From Proteiniphilum sp. (GTDB taxonomy: Bacteria; Bacteroidota; Bacteroidia; Bacteroidales; Dysgonomonadaceae): DNA of 48,731 nucleotides. This document shows, piece by piece, positions 19,256 to 28,928 of the stretch (position 1 is the stretch's first letter; each line of letters opens with the position of its first letter). The notes beneath the pieces are model-generated. The model ran no database searches and was not told the DNA's origin. It worked only from the letters and a program-made list of their open reading frames with translations. Made by a program: the position numbers and the translations under genes. The stretch spans positions 1 through 48,731 of the forward strand of contig JAHDQF010000051.1 of assembly GCA_018433945.1 (NCBI GenBank), read 5' to 3'.

Positions 19256-21217
19256 TCAGTTGGTTGTGATTCTCCTCTTTTGGTAAAGGGTGCCGGAGGC
19301 GACTACTTCCACAGTAGGTGCCTTCTCCTTGCCGGAAAAGAGGGAGAGAATCTGTGCCAGAATACCCTCCACATCGATTCCTGTAATCTGTTGCAGCTCG
19401 CTGATCGATCCGTGTGTCACAAAGGTATCGGGGATCCCAATTCTGTGGAGAGAGACATTTGTGTAGTGATGGTCACAGAGAAACTCAGAGACAGCACTTC
19501 CCAGTCCGCCGTTCACCGTACCATTCTCCAGCGTGATCACCACGGGATAGCGAGAGGCTACCTCTTGCAGCAGCTCTTCATCGATCGGCTTCAGGAAGAC
19601 CATGTCGTAGTGTGCGATGCTGATCCCCTTCTTTTCAGCCAGCTCAATCGCTTTGGCGCCGTTGTTACCGATGGCGCCAATGGAGAGTAATGCAGCATCT
19701 TTCCCCTCCCTAAGCTTTCTGCCCTTGCCGATAGGGAGAATTTTCGGTTTATTTCTCCAATCGGCAAACTCTCCCGCACCTCGGGGATAACGGATTACAA
19801 AGGGGCCATCGTTGCCATAGACCGCAGTGTGCATCAGATTGCGCAACTCATGTTCGTTGTAGGGAGCTGAGATCACCAGGTTGGGTATCGGTCGCAGGTA
19901 AGCCAGATCGAATACCCCATGGTGGGTGGGGCCGTCAGGGCCCACCAGTCCGGCTCTGTCGAGACACATGATCACTTTCAGCTTTTGCAGTGCCACATCG
20001 TGTATGACCTGGTCATAGGCGCGCTGCATAAAAGATGAATAGATGTTGCAAAAGGGTATCAGTCCCTCTTTGGCCATACCGGCGGAGAAGGTGACCGCAT
20101 GTGCTTCGGCGATCCCCACATCGAAAGCACGACCTGGCATCTCTTTCATCAGGTAGATCATGGAGCAGCCTGTCGGCATGGCGGGCGTCACCCCCACGAT
20201 GGCCTCATTTTCTCTGGCCATCTCCACCAGGGTGTGACCGAACACATCCTGGTAGGGCTGTGGCTGGTTCAGTTTTATTTTTATCTTACGTTCACCCGTC
20301 TCCTTGTTGAAAAGGCCGGGAGCATGCCATTCGGTAGCCGCCCGCTCGGCCGGTTCATAACCTTTTCCTTTCACCGTCTTGATGTGAAGCAGCTTGGGTC
20401 CTTTCATCTCTTTGATGTTGGAGAGGATGCGTATCAGTCCGGGCAGGTCGTGCCCATCCACCGGACCGAAATAACGGATGTTGAATCCCTCAAAAAGATT
20501 CTGCTCCCTGGTGATGAGTGCCTTGATGCTGTTGTTGAAGCGCAGCACCCTGTTCTTACCACGCTCAGAGATCAGGTTGCGACGCAGGAATCCCTGGTAA
20601 ACATCGTGGCGCAGCTTGTTATATTTCGATGAGGTGGTTAACTTCACCAGATAATCCTGCAATCCACCCACGTTGTTGTCGATCGACATATTGTTGTCGT
20701 TGAGGATGATCAACAGGTTGTTGGGCTGCGAGCAGGCGTTGTTGAGTCCCTCATAAGCCAGCCCTCCCGTCATCGCCCCATCACCGATCACCGCCACCAC
20801 GTGTCGGTCTTCCTCCTTGTGCAGTGAAGCTGCCACGGCCATGCCCAGTGCTGCCGAGATGGAGGTGGAGGCATGTCCCACCGAGAATGTGTCATACTCG
20901 CTCTCAGCGGGATTGATAAAACCGGAGAGCCCCCCCAGCTTACGGTTCGTTGCAAAACGATCCCGCCTGCCGGTGAGGATCTTATGGCTGTATGCCTGGT
21001 GTCCCACATCCCATACCAGGCGGTCGTAAGGGGTATCATATAGGTAGTGAAGTGCCACGGTCAGCTCCACGGTCCCCAGGCTGGAACCAAAATGGCCCGG
21101 ATTGTGGGAGAGTTGTTCGATGATGAACTCTCTCAGTTCGGCACACACCTCATTCAGTTGTGTGATAGAGAGTTTTTTCAGGTCATCGGGGCTGTTTATA
21201 TCTTGTAAATATTTCAT
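19256..21217 (-). CDS. dxs: 1-deoxy-D-xylulose-5-phosphate synthase
   Basis: Thiamine-diphosphate enzyme that joins pyruvate and glyceraldehyde-3-phosphate in the first step of the MEP isoprenoid pathway. 653 residues with [10 protein letters not shown] near the N-terminus (catalytic His), the ThDP motif [17 protein letters not shown], and the transketolase-like [18 protein letters not shown]. The C-terminal domain ends normally. The start is set at ATG 21217 ([16 protein letters not shown]), where family similarity begins; an in-frame ATG at 21244 would add nine residues that do not look like the family. The gap to recQ is 70 bp, and trkA follows 30 bp downstream. A recQ-dxs-trkA transcript is likely. 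Confidence 0.95.
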   Translation of the reverse strand: MKYLQDINSPDDLKKLSITQLNEVCAELREFIIEQLSHNPGHFGSSLGTVELTVALHYLYDTPYDRLVWDVGHQAYSHKILTGRRDRFATNRKLGGLSGFINPAESEYDTFSVGHASTSISAALGMAVAASLHKEEDRHVVAVIGDGAMTGGLAYEGLNNACSQPNNLLIILNDNNMSIDNNVGGLQDYLVKLTTSSKYNKLRHDVYQGFLRRNLISERGKNRVLRFNNSIKALITREQNLFEGFNIRYFGPVDGHDLPGLIRILSNIKEMKGPKLLHIKTVKGKGYEPAERAATEWHAPGLFNKETGERKIKIKLNQPQPYQDVFGHTLVEMARENEAIVGVTPAMPTGCSMIYLMKEMPGRAFDVGIAEAHAVTFSAGMAKEGLIPFCNIYSSFMQRAYDQVIHDVALQKLKVIMCLDRAGLVGPDGPTHHGVFDLAYLRPIPNLVISAPYNEHELRNLMHTAVYGNDGPFVIRYPRGAGEFADWRNKPKILPIGKGRKLREGKDAALLSIGAIGNNGAKAIELAEKKGISIAHYDMVFLKPIDEELLQEVASRYPVVITLENGTVNGGLGSAVSEFLCDHHYTNVSLHRIGIPDTFVTHGSISELQQITGIDVEGILAQILSLFSGKEKAPTVEVVASGTLYQKRRITTN

Positions 21218-21287
21218 GATCCATACACCTTTGGTCTTATTCACATAACGATACTGGTGTAAATATGTTTAAATTGTTTCAATCAGA

Positions 21288-23498
21288 TCAGTTGGCCATG
21301 TCGGAAAAAAACTTGATGCGTACCAGCCTGATCTCGGTATCGGTGTAATCCGGCAACTCCTCCTGTGCCCTGTCGAGGTTGTCGGTCTCTGCCTCCTTGA
21401 AGTAGGCGTAGATATCCTGAAGTACATCTTGATCCATCACCTCGTTGAGAAAATAGTCGATGTTGATCTTGGTGCCTGAGTAAACAATCGCTTCCACCTC
21501 AGAGAGCATCTCGTTGAAGTCGATCCCTTTCGATTCAGCCAGGTCGTCGAGTGCCACCTTCCGGTCAATGGCCTGCACGATCGATACTTTCAGCTTCGAT
21601 TTGTTGGCTACTGTCTTCACGCGTAGATCCTCGGGGCGGGTGATGTCGTTCTCCTCCACATGTTTGCGGATCAGGTCTACGAATTCTTTCCCATACCGTT
21701 TGGCTTTTCCGGCACCCACGCCGGGAATGTTCTGAAGCTCTTCCAGGGTGATGGGATAGGAGGTTGCCATCGCTTCAAGTGATGATGGCTGAAAGATGAT
21801 ATAGGGAGGAACGTTCAACTTTTTCGACAGTTTCTTTCTGAGATCTTTCATCATGGAGAAAAGTACCGGATCGGCTGCACCACCGCTCCCTGCAGCCGCT
21901 CTCATGACATCTGAATCTTCACTTTCAAGATCAGTCATATCATCCTCATCCTCATCTTCTTTCGTTATCTTGAAAGAGACCGGATTCTTCATGAAATCTT
22001 TTCCTTTTTTGGTGATTTTAAGGATGCCATAGTTTTCGATATCTTTCTTCAGATAGTTGTCCAGCAGAGCCTGGCGGATTACACACTCCCAGGTATCGGA
22101 CTCTTCGTCTGATCCGGAACCAAACTCATCCAGCTCGTTATGGCCATAGGTCTCAATATCGGAGGTCTCTTTACCAATCAGGAAATCGATCAGGTAATCC
22201 GCTTTTTGTTTCTCTTTCAGTACTGTAATTGCATCCAGTACCGTAATCAATAGTTCTTTTGCTTCCACTTTCTTCTTTGGATTTAAACAATTGTCACAAT
22301 GCTCGCAGTTTGTTTCGTTATAATCTTCGCCGAAATAATGCAACAGCATCTTTCTCCGGCATACCGATGTCTCGGCATAGGCTGCTGTTTCCTGCAGCAG
22401 TTGTCTACCGATCTCCTGTTCCGAGACCGGTTTACCCTGCATGAAACGTTCCAGTTTCTGCAGATCTTTTTTAGAATAGAAAGCAATGCATCGTCCCTCC
22501 CCTCCGTCGCGTCCTGCGCGACCGGTCTCCTGGTAGTAACCCTCGAGGCTCTTGGGAATGTCGTAATGAATGACGTAGCGTACGTCCGGTTTGTCAATAC
22601 CCATTCCGAAAGCGATGGTGGCCACAATCACGTCGGCTTTCTCCATCAGAAAAGCATCCTGGTTGAGGCTGCGGGTTGCCGCATCCATGCCGGCGTGGTA
22701 AGGCAGTGCGCGGATATTGTTTGTCTGCAGGATCTCCGCAAAGTCATCCACTTTCTTGCGACTCAGGCAATAAACAATACCGGACTTTCTTCCCTGGGAA
22801 AGGATGAACTTGATGATCTCCTTGTCAATCTGATCCGTCTTGGGTCTCACTTCGTAGAAGAGATTGGGACGATTGAAGGAGGATTTGAAGACGGCTGCAT
22901 GGTCCATCCCCAGGTTTTTCTGGATGTCATGTTGAACCTTGGGGGTGGCGGTAGCGGTCAATGCGATGATGGGGCGAGCAGAGATCTCACTGATAATGGG
23001 TCTGATACGCCGGTATTCCGGACGGAAATCATGTCCCCACTCTGAGATGCAATGTGCTTCATCCACTGCGTAGAATGAGATGGGCACATTGCGTAGAAAC
23101 TCCACGTTCTCCATCTTGGTAAGCGACTCTGGTGCCACATAGAGCATCTTGGTCTTACCTGAGAGAATATCCTTTTTAACCTCTTCTATCTCTTGTTTGT
23201 TGAGTGATGAGTTGAGGAAATGGGCAATGCCGTCTTCTTCGCTAAAATTGCGCATGGCATCAACCTGGTTCTTCATCAGGGCAATCAACGGAGAGATGAC
23301 GATAGCGGTACCCTCCATCAGCAGGGCAGGAAGCTGGTAGCACAAAGACTTCCCTCCACCGGTAGGCATCAGTACAAACGTATCGTTGCCGGAGAGAATG
23401 CTATAGATAATGGCCTCCTGATTACCTTTGAATGTATCAAAGCCAAAATATTTCTTTAGCCCCTGGTGTATAGAATCTTGTTTTCCCATTGTGCCCAT
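21288..23498 (-). CDS. recQ: ATP-dependent DNA helicase RecQ
   Basis: 3'-5' superfamily 2 helicase acting in replication-fork repair and recombination. 736 residues: motif 0 (FGFDTFKGNQ), Walker A MPTGGGKS ending at residue 51, the DEAH box in YAVDEAHCISEWGHDFRPEY, helicase motif VI in YYQETGRAGRDG, the RQC zinc cysteines (CRRKMLLHYFGED, CEHCDNC), a winged helix, and an HRDC domain (LRKKLSKKLNVPPYIIF, LEELQNIPGVGAGKAKRYG). A C-terminal extension of about 100 residues is common in Bacteroidetes RecQ. There are two possible Met starts (23498 or 23489). A terminator-like hairpin and a -7 box between clpX and recQ suggest separate transcription from the protease genes. Confidence 0.95.
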   Translation of the reverse strand: MGTMGKQDSIHQGLKKYFGFDTFKGNQEAIIYSILSGNDTFVLMPTGGGKSLCYQLPALLMEGTAIVISPLIALMKNQVDAMRNFSEEDGIAHFLNSSLNKQEIEEVKKDILSGKTKMLYVAPESLTKMENVEFLRNVPISFYAVDEAHCISEWGHDFRPEYRRIRPIISEISARPIIALTATATPKVQHDIQKNLGMDHAAVFKSSFNRPNLFYEVRPKTDQIDKEIIKFILSQGRKSGIVYCLSRKKVDDFAEILQTNNIRALPYHAGMDAATRSLNQDAFLMEKADVIVATIAFGMGIDKPDVRYVIHYDIPKSLEGYYQETGRAGRDGGEGRCIAFYSKKDLQKLERFMQGKPVSEQEIGRQLLQETAAYAETSVCRRKMLLHYFGEDYNETNCEHCDNCLNPKKKVEAKELLITVLDAITVLKEKQKADYLIDFLIGKETSDIETYGHNELDEFGSGSDEESDTWECVIRQALLDNYLKKDIENYGILKITKKGKDFMKNPVSFKITKEDEDEDDMTDLESEDSDVMRAAAGSGGAADPVLFSMMKDLRKKLSKKLNVPPYIIFQPSSLEAMATSYPITLEELQNIPGVGAGKAKRYGKEFVDLIRKHVEENDITRPEDLRVKTVANKSKLKVSIVQAIDRKVALDDLAESKGIDFNEMLSEVEAIVYSGTKINIDYFLNEVMDQDVLQDIYAYFKEAETDNLDRAQEELPDYTDTEIRLVRIKFFSDMAN

Positions 23499-23536
23499 AT
23501 CCCTTCGATAAAAATATTGTCACCGAAAGGTTGATA

Positions 23537-23544
23537 CAAAATTA
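23537..23544 (-). promoter_or_regulatory. Predicted -7 box of recQ
   Basis: CAAAATTA on the plus strand reads TAATTTTG on the minus strand, an exact TAnnTTTG match, about 39 bp before the recQ ATG. A TTG lies 19 bp upstream of it. Confidence 0.5.
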
Positions 23545-23587
23545 AAAAAGTATTTCATATATCCAATAACAAAAAAGGGATTGCACG

Positions 23588-23620
23588 AAAAAAACGCAGG
23601 GAGATCATGCGTTTTTTTTT
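23588..23620 (-). terminator. Terminator-like hairpin downstream of clpX
   Basis: AAAAAAACGCA (23588-23598), a 9-nt loop and TGCGTTTTTTT (23608-23618) form an 11-bp inverted repeat with an oligo-T run on both strands, so it could act in either direction. It lies 61 bp after the clpX stop. Confidence 0.6.
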
Positions 23621-23680
23621 CGGAGTGCGCCATCTGTTTTTGTGGCGGTATTGTTGTATCAACCCTGGAGAACGATCGGG

Positions 23681-24922
23681 TCAGGCCACCCTCAGATGAT
23701 GGTGATCGGAATGTTCCAGTTGTTGCTCGGCATAATTGCGGGTGACGTGCAGTTTCTTTTTATCCTCCGAGGGAAGGCTGAACATGGCGTCGATCATGAT
23801 TGCCTCCACGATGGAGCGCAAACCACGTGCTCCCAGCTTAAATTCAATTGCTTTGTCGACAATGTATTCATAGGCCTCCTCATCAAAGGTGAGTGCAACA
23901 CCATCCATCTCAAACAGTTTCTGATACTGCTTGATGATGGAGTTTTTCGGTTCGGTGAGGATGCGCAGCAATGCCTCCCTGTCAAGGGGTTCGAGGTAGG
24001 TGAGGATTGGAAGCCTGCCAATGATTTCGGGAATCAGGCCGAACGATTTCAGGTCGAGCGGTGTGATATATTTCATCATGTTGTTCCGGTCGATGTTGGC
24101 TTTGTCGTTGGTGGCAGCATAGCCTACTACCCGCGTGTTGAGGCGTTGGGCAATCTTTTTCTCGATGCCGTCGAAGGCACCACCGCAAATGAAGAGGATG
24201 TTCTTCGTATTGACAGCGATCATTCGTTGTTCAGGATGCTTGCGCCCTCCCTGGGGTGGTACGTTCACGATCGATCCCTCGAGCAGTTTCAGCAAACCCT
24301 GCTGTACTCCCTCGCCGCTCACGTCGCGGGTAATAGAGGGGTTGTCGCTCTTGCGCGCAATCTTGTCGATCTCATCGATAAAGACGATCCCCCTTTCGGC
24401 AGCATTCACATCATAGTCGGCTACCTGTAACAGTCGGGTGAGAATGCTCTCGATATCTTCACCCACATAACCTGCCTCAGTGAGTACCGTGGCGTCGACA
24501 ATGGTGAAAGGGACATGTAATAGCTTTGCAATGGTTCTTGCCAGCAATGTCTTGCCGGTACCGGTGGCACCCACCATGATGATGTTCGATTTCTCAATCT
24601 CCACCTCATCTTTCATGTTCTTCTGCAGGACACGCTTGTAGTGATTGTATACCGCTACCGACAGAAATCGTTTCGCGTTCTCCTGACGGATCACATACTG
24701 ATCGAGATACTCTTTGATCTGTGCCGGCTTGGGTAGTGAGGAGAGAGAGATCCCCATATCGTTCTTGTTACTGCCTTTGAAGGTCTCGTTCACAATTTCA
24801 TGCGCCTGCTCGGCACACATGTCGCAGATATAACCGGTCATGCCGGAGATCAACAGATTGACCTCCTGTTCACTTCTGCCACAGAAACTGCAATGGTTGC
24901 TGCTGTTTGCCTTTTTAGCCAT
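23681..24922 (-). CDS. clpX: ATP-dependent Clp protease ATP-binding subunit ClpX
   Basis: AAA+ unfoldase that feeds substrates to ClpP. 413 residues with the N-terminal zinc-binding domain ([12 protein letters not shown]...YICDMCAEQ, four Cys), Walker [11 protein letters not shown] near residue 120, Walker [13 protein letters not shown], the pore loop GYVGED, and sensor/arginine-finger regions ([12 protein letters not shown]). The IGF-like loop that docks on ClpP is not obvious as exact IGF, but the region around [25 protein letters not shown] is normal for the family. The start is 9 bp after the clpP stop, so the two are co-transcribed. A terminator-like hairpin follows. The last residues ([11 protein letters not shown]) are His-rich. 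Confidence 0.96.
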   Translation of the reverse strand: MAKKANSSNHCSFCGRSEQEVNLLISGMTGYICDMCAEQAHEIVNETFKGSNKNDMGISLSSLPKPAQIKEYLDQYVIRQENAKRFLSVAVYNHYKRVLQKNMKDEVEIEKSNIIMVGATGTGKTLLARTIAKLLHVPFTIVDATVLTEAGYVGEDIESILTRLLQVADYDVNAAERGIVFIDEIDKIARKSDNPSITRDVSGEGVQQGLLKLLEGSIVNVPPQGGRKHPEQRMIAVNTKNILFICGGAFDGIEKKIAQRLNTRVVGYAATNDKANIDRNNMMKYITPLDLKSFGLIPEIIGRLPILTYLEPLDREALLRILTEPKNSIIKQYQKLFEMDGVALTFDEEAYEYIVDKAIEFKLGARGLRSIVEAIMIDAMFSLPSEDKKKLHVTRNYAEQQLEHSDHHHLRVA

Positions 24923-24931
24923 AGGATAGGG

Positions 24932-25606
24932 TTATTTTCTTACCAGTACATCATCTACCATGCCATATGCTTTTGCTTCAGCTGCCGTCATCCAGAAATC
25001 ACGATCAGAGTCGCGTGCCACTTCTTCCACCGGTTTCCCGGAGTGGGAGGAGATGATTTGGTAGAGCTCCTGTTTGATCTTGGCGATCTCACGTGCCGTG
25101 ATCTCAATGTCGGAGGCCTGACCTTGCACACCACCCAGTGGTTGATGGATCATCACACGGGAGTGGGTGAGGGCAAACCGTTTCTTTTCCGTCCCCGAGA
25201 CCAGCAATACGGCTGCCATGGAGGCAGCAATTCCGGTACAGATGGTAGAGATGTTGCTCGACACGAACTGCATGGTGTCGTAAATACCCAGACCGGCATA
25301 GACCGATCCTCCGGGTGAGTTGATATAGATGGAGATATCCTTACCAGGATCGGCTGAATCGAGATAGAGCAACTGTGCCTGGATTACGTTGGCGGTATAG
25401 TCGTCAACAGTGGTACCGAGAAAGATGATGCGATCCATCATCAGTCGCGAGAAGACATCCATTTGTGCCACGTTGAGCTGACGCTCTTCGATGATGGTGG
25501 GGGAGATGTATCCGCCGCCCTGGCTGGTAATGTTGATGTAGCTGTCCAGACGGGATCCACTCATCCCCAGGTGCTTCACCGCATATTTTCTAAAATCGTC
25601 TTGCAT
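24932..25606 (-). CDS. clpP: ATP-dependent Clp protease proteolytic subunit ClpP
   Basis: Serine protease that forms the tetradecameric chamber used with ClpX. 224 residues. The catalytic Ser129 lies in TGIAASMAAVLL, His154 in RVMIHQPLGG, and the catalytic Asp in the VEEVARDSDRDFWMTA segment; the oxyanion GGSVYAG motif is at 99-105. It sits between tig and clpX in the conserved order. The long N-terminus (MQDDFRKYAVKHLGMSGSRLDSY) resembles Bacteroidales ClpP. A 175-bp gap with a hairpin separates it from tig. Processing of the N-terminal extension is likely but not visible. Confidence 0.96.
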   Translation of the reverse strand: MQDDFRKYAVKHLGMSGSRLDSYINITSQGGGYISPTIIEERQLNVAQMDVFSRLMMDRIIFLGTTVDDYTANVIQAQLLYLDSADPGKDISIYINSPGGSVYAGLGIYDTMQFVSSNISTICTGIAASMAAVLLVSGTEKKRFALTHSRVMIHQPLGGVQGQASDIEITAREIAKIKQELYQIISSHSGKPVEEVARDSDRDFWMTAAEAKAYGMVDDVLVRK

Positions 25607-25688
25607 ACTTTTTGTTTATTCAATGATAAGCTTTATAATTTCATTTGCTGAAAAAAATGATGCCTCAGAAACAGCCTCCCGACATCTA

Positions 25689-25706
25689 GGGGCAGATGCA
25701 TGCCCC
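25689..25706 (-). promoter_or_regulatory. Hairpin in the tig-clpP gap
   Basis: GGGGCA-N6-TGCCCC forms a perfect 6-bp GC-rich stem. It is nested inside a second pair AAACAGC (upstream) / GCTGTTT (25708-25714). There is no oligo-T immediately after the hairpin in the transcribed direction, so it may be an attenuator or processing site rather than a full terminator. Confidence 0.35.
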
Positions 25707-25781
25707 AGCTGTTTGAGAAACAAATCTATTTTGAGGGACAAATATATAATGAATTGTTGAATCGGAAAACAATTCATTCAT

Positions 25782-27206
25782 TTATTCTTCGGTTTCACCC
25801 TCAGGGGCAGCCTCCTCTTGCGCCTCTTCGTGGTGTGAATGAGAATGCTCACTCATCAGATCGTTGAACTCTTTTGAGTAGATCTCTCTCTCCACGACGG
25901 TTACGTTGGCTTTCAGCCATTCGATCACTTTGTTATCTGTCGCTTGTTCCACCAGGTTCTGTAGTGTCTCCTCCTTTTCAAGCAGGCTTTTGGTGTAGTT
26001 CTGCAACACGTCGACCGGTAGGTTGGTCATGCCATATTGTGCGAACTGTGCCCTGGCAACCTCGGTCGCCAGCGCTTCGATATCCTCGTATTCCACCTGG
26101 AGCTCATTCTCTTCCATGATTTTCTGTTTGGCGATATGGAACTTAAGGTCTTCCAGGATTCTGGGAAAGTCAGCTTCCAGCTGTTCCGGCGTACGCTGGC
26201 TGCTTGTTTCCAGCAGCCAACGCTTCAGAAATTCATCGGGAAAAGCCACATCCTTCATCTTTTCAACAATCAGATCCTTTGCCTGGTGGATGAAGAGATG
26301 ATCCACGCTGGGCTTGAACTGACGGGTCAGCTCGGCTGCCACTTTCTCCCTGAATTCCTCTTCAGAGGTTGCAACCCCTTCACCCAGCACCTTGTCAAAG
26401 AGCTCCTGGTTCATCTCTGCCTCCTTGTAGCGGGTAACCTCCCTGATCTCAAAACGGTAATCGGGGGTGGAGTCACCCACATTCTCCTTGGTGGTCTGCA
26501 GTAGTGAGGCCACCTCAGCCTTATTGTTGTCATAGGCTGTCATCGGGTTGAAAACAATGGAATCTCCCACTTTCGCTCCGATGAAGCGATTCTTCACAGA
26601 TTCATCCTTCACATAGGAGGGCATCAGGATCGCATTTTCAATCACCTGACCCCCCTCTTTTACCTGTTCCCCATCCATCTCGGTGAGTGTACCTTTAATC
26701 AGGTCGGTATCTTTGGCCTCTTCCTCTATCGATGCATAGGTGCCGTAGTTCTGGCGGTATCCCTCCATCTGCTTTTCGAGCAGATCATCTTCCAGCTTCA
26801 CGTTGTACCAGGTGAGCTCGGTCTGTTTATCGAGTGCCAGCTCAAATTCGGGCGTGAGTGCCACGTCGAAATAGAAGCTCATCTTCTCATCCTCTTTTTC
26901 CAGGTCTACCTGTTTGTCTTCACTGTCGTCAGCCATCGGCTCTCCCAGGATCTTCAATTTGTTCTCGCGGATGAAATTGCCCAGCTCGTCCGAGACGATC
27001 TTGTTGATCTCATCTACCAGTACTGCCTTGCCATACATTTTACGGATCACGCTTTTGGGTACCTTTCCCTGGCGAAAACCGGGGATATTTGCCCGTTGGC
27101 GGTACTGGTTCAGCGATTTTTCCACCTTTTCCTGATAATCCTCTTTTTCCAGTTCAATCACGATGGTTCCGTTTACCTCGTTTGTTTTATTCAGTGTCGA
27201 CTTCAT
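25782..27206 (-). CDS. tig: Trigger factor (ribosome-associated chaperone)
   Basis: Binds nascent chains at the ribosome exit; some members have peptidyl-prolyl isomerase activity. The 474-residue protein has the N-terminal ribosome-binding domain with the signature NIPGFRQGKVPKSVIRKMYG, a central FKBP-like region and a long helical C-terminal chaperone domain. It ends with a His/Glu-rich tail (SEHSHSHHEEAQEEA). The start is ATG 27206 (MKSTLNKTNEVNG), because family similarity begins there and a predicted promoter lies about 75 bp upstream; the frame stays open further upstream without support. It is the first gene of tig-clpP-clpX. The sequence is divergent from E. coli Tig, as is usual in Bacteroidetes. 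Confidence 0.92.
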   Translation of the reverse strand: MKSTLNKTNEVNGTIVIELEKEDYQEKVEKSLNQYRQRANIPGFRQGKVPKSVIRKMYGKAVLVDEINKIVSDELGNFIRENKLKILGEPMADDSEDKQVDLEKEDEKMSFYFDVALTPEFELALDKQTELTWYNVKLEDDLLEKQMEGYRQNYGTYASIEEEAKDTDLIKGTLTEMDGEQVKEGGQVIENAILMPSYVKDESVKNRFIGAKVGDSIVFNPMTAYDNNKAEVASLLQTTKENVGDSTPDYRFEIREVTRYKEAEMNQELFDKVLGEGVATSEEEFREKVAAELTRQFKPSVDHLFIHQAKDLIVEKMKDVAFPDEFLKRWLLETSSQRTPEQLEADFPRILEDLKFHIAKQKIMEENELQVEYEDIEALATEVARAQFAQYGMTNLPVDVLQNYTKSLLEKEETLQNLVEQATDNKVIEWLKANVTVVEREIYSKEFNDLMSEHSHSHHEEAQEEAAPEGETEE

Positions 27207-27280
27207 TGGGATGAATGATTTTTTTTGAGTTGAAAGCAGGTATATTTCAACTGTTTGATATAGTTTTTGAAATAAGAGTG

Positions 27281-27311
27281 CAAAATTAGTGTTATTCTTC
27301 CAATCTGCAAA
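27281..27311 (-). promoter_or_regulatory. Predicted promoter of tig
   Basis: On the minus strand TTTG (27311-27308), a 19-bp spacer and TAATTTTG (27288-27281) give an exact match to the Bacteroidetes primary promoter. The leader would be about 68 nt. Confidence 0.65.
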
Positions 27312-27322
27312 AATTATTTTAT

Positions 27323-27359
27323 CTCTCACTTTCCATATTCCACCTCTCACTTTCCATAT
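27323..27359. repeat. Two 16-bp direct repeats in the tig/CPBP divergent promoter region
   Basis: CTCTCACTTTCCATAT occurs at 27323-27338 and again at 27344-27359, a 21-bp period that puts both copies on the same DNA face. They lie between the tig -33 element and the CPBP -7 box and could be an operator. Confidence 0.6.
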
Positions 27360-27371
27360 CCCAAATTTACT

Positions 27372-27379
27372 TATCTTTG
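27372..27379 (+). promoter_or_regulatory. Predicted -7 box of the CPBP protease gene
   Basis: TATCTTTG is an exact TAnnTTTG match, 13 bp before ATG 27392. It rules out a TTG start at 27377, which lies inside the box. The upstream -33 position is occupied by one of the direct repeats. Confidence 0.6.
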
Positions 27380-27391
27380 CATCTTAATCAA

Positions 27392-28282
27392 ATGAGACGT
27401 ATGCAGCCAATTTTCGCACCTCTAACAACCGTCAGCCGTATCGTACTTCTTTTTTTGCTGTTGCTGACAGGATTGATTCTGGCGGGGGGGATGATCACAC
27501 TCATCGAATCACTGTTTTCGACAGGTGAAGAGGGGAGACTGACGATGATCTATACACAAACCCTTGTTCAGTCGCTGTTAGCCATTGCCGCCCCCCCGCT
27601 GTTAATGGCTTCACTCACTGAAAAAGATCCTGCAAGATATTTGAGACTGACCGGCAACGGCAGGATGGGCAGGGATGTGATCTTCGCCCTGGTTATATAT
27701 CTCTCTTCCTATCCTTTTGTATCCTTTCTCACTCAATGGAACAGTCAGATGGTGCTGCCGGAGTCATTCCGTGAGTTGGAGAGGACGCTGCGCGCGATGG
27801 AAGATATGGCAATGGAAACAACCAATCTGATTCTGTCGGTAGATACGCTGGGGGGGTTGTTGCTCAACCTGCTGGTGGTGGCGCTGTTGGCTGCGGTAAC
27901 GGAGGAGCTTTTTTTTCGTGGAGCATTGCAGCAACTGTTGCATCGTTGGTTGGGGAATGGAGATGCTGCGGTATGGATTACAGCAGTGATCTTCAGCCTG
28001 ATACATTTTCAGTTTTATGGCTTTCTGCCAAGGGTGTTGCTGGGTGCCCTGCTGGGTTATCTCTTTCTCTACAGTCGCAATCTCTGGATCCCGATCATCT
28101 TCCACTTTGTGAACAATGCCACGGTGATCCTCTTTCACTTTTTCTGGGGTGATGATACCTGGTTCCGGGAGCTGGAGCCGTTGCCACTCACCATACCCTA
28201 TCTGATGACGGCTATCTCAGGAGCCCTGGTCACCCTGCTGCTGTTTCGTTTTTACCGCAAAAAGGCTGATGCTGCTGCCTAA
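27392..28282 (+). CDS. CPBP-family intramembrane metalloprotease
   Basis: A 296-residue polytopic membrane protein of the CAAX-prenyl-protease / bacteriocin-processing (Abi/CPBP) family. The active-site motifs are present: EELFFRGAL (EExxxR), FSLIHFQF with the first conserved His, and IIFHFVNNATVI with the second His and the conserved Asn. About eight hydrophobic segments. The start was set at ATG 27392, just after the -7 box; ATG 27401 is also possible. The leader is very short. The substrate is unknown, and no prenylated or bacteriocin peptide gene is seen nearby. The DUF3109 gene follows by 23 bp, suggesting co-transcription. Confidence 0.85.
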   Translation: MRRMQPIFAPLTTVSRIVLLFLLLLTGLILAGGMITLIESLFSTGEEGRLTMIYTQTLVQSLLAIAAPPLLMASLTEKDPARYLRLTGNGRMGRDVIFALVIYLSSYPFVSFLTQWNSQMVLPESFRELERTLRAMEDMAMETTNLILSVDTLGGLLLNLLVVALLAAVTEELFFRGALQQLLHRWLGNGDAAVWITAVIFSLIHFQFYGFLPRVLLGALLGYLFLYSRNLWIPIIFHFVNNATVILFHFFWGDDTWFRELEPLPLTIPYLMTAISGALVTLLLFRFYRKKADAAA

Positions 28283-28305
28283 CAACCTCATAAACCAAAG
28301 TGCAT

Positions 28306-28884
28306 ATGATACAAATTGAAGATACACTTCTTTCGGATGATATATTTGAGGAGCAGTTCATCTGCGACCTCTGCAAGTGCAAAGGACAGTGTTGTGTGGA
28401 TGGCGAATCGGGTGCACCCCTCACCAAAGAGGAGCATGATCAGATTCAGGAGATTCTGCCACTTATCTGGGATGATCTCTCATTCAAAGCACAGGAGCTG
28501 ATCACGAAACAGGGGATTGCCTATAATGACAGCGATGGTGAACTGGTCACCTCCATTGTCAATGGTGAAGAGTGCGTTTTTACCTGTTTCGATGAAAAAG
28601 GTGTCTGTAAATGTGCCATTGACACTGCCTACAGAGAGGGTCGCATACCGGTTCAAAAACCGATATCCTGTCATCTCTACCCGATACGGTTGACAGCATA
28701 TCCCGAATTCACAGCAGTCAACTACCACCGCTGGTCGGTATGCCGGCCGGCAGTGAAACAGGGACGCAGGGAGGGGGTTCCGCTCTATCGCTTTCTGAGG
28801 GAGCCTCTGATAAGGCAGTTTGGCGTGGCATGGTACCAGGAGGTATGCGAAGCTGCATCACTGTTTGCAAAGGATAAAAAATAG
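28306..28884 (+). CDS. DUF3109 family cysteine-rich protein
   Basis: A 192-residue protein of unknown function. The N-terminal Cys cluster (Cys 20, 23, 25, 29, 30 in CDLCKCKGQCC) and later groups (ECVFTCFDEKGVCKCAID; KPISCHLYPIRL) resemble the metal- or Fe-S-binding arrangement of the YkgJ-like family, so a zinc or iron-sulfur site is likely. The start is ATG 28306; an in-frame GTG two codons upstream is less likely. No membrane segment or signal. It follows the CPBP gene closely and precedes the TetR gene, whose own -7 box marks a new transcription unit. The function cannot be inferred from context. Confidence 0.75.
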   Translation: MIQIEDTLLSDDIFEEQFICDLCKCKGQCCVDGESGAPLTKEEHDQIQEILPLIWDDLSFKAQELITKQGIAYNDSDGELVTSIVNGEECVFTCFDEKGVCKCAIDTAYREGRIPVQKPISCHLYPIRLTAYPEFTAVNYHRWSVCRPAVKQGRREGVPLYRFLREPLIRQFGVAWYQEVCEAASLFAKDKK

Positions 28885-28928
28885 CTTTTTTTTTTGCCTT
28901 TGCATTCGATAAAATAAAATCTTTGTGT

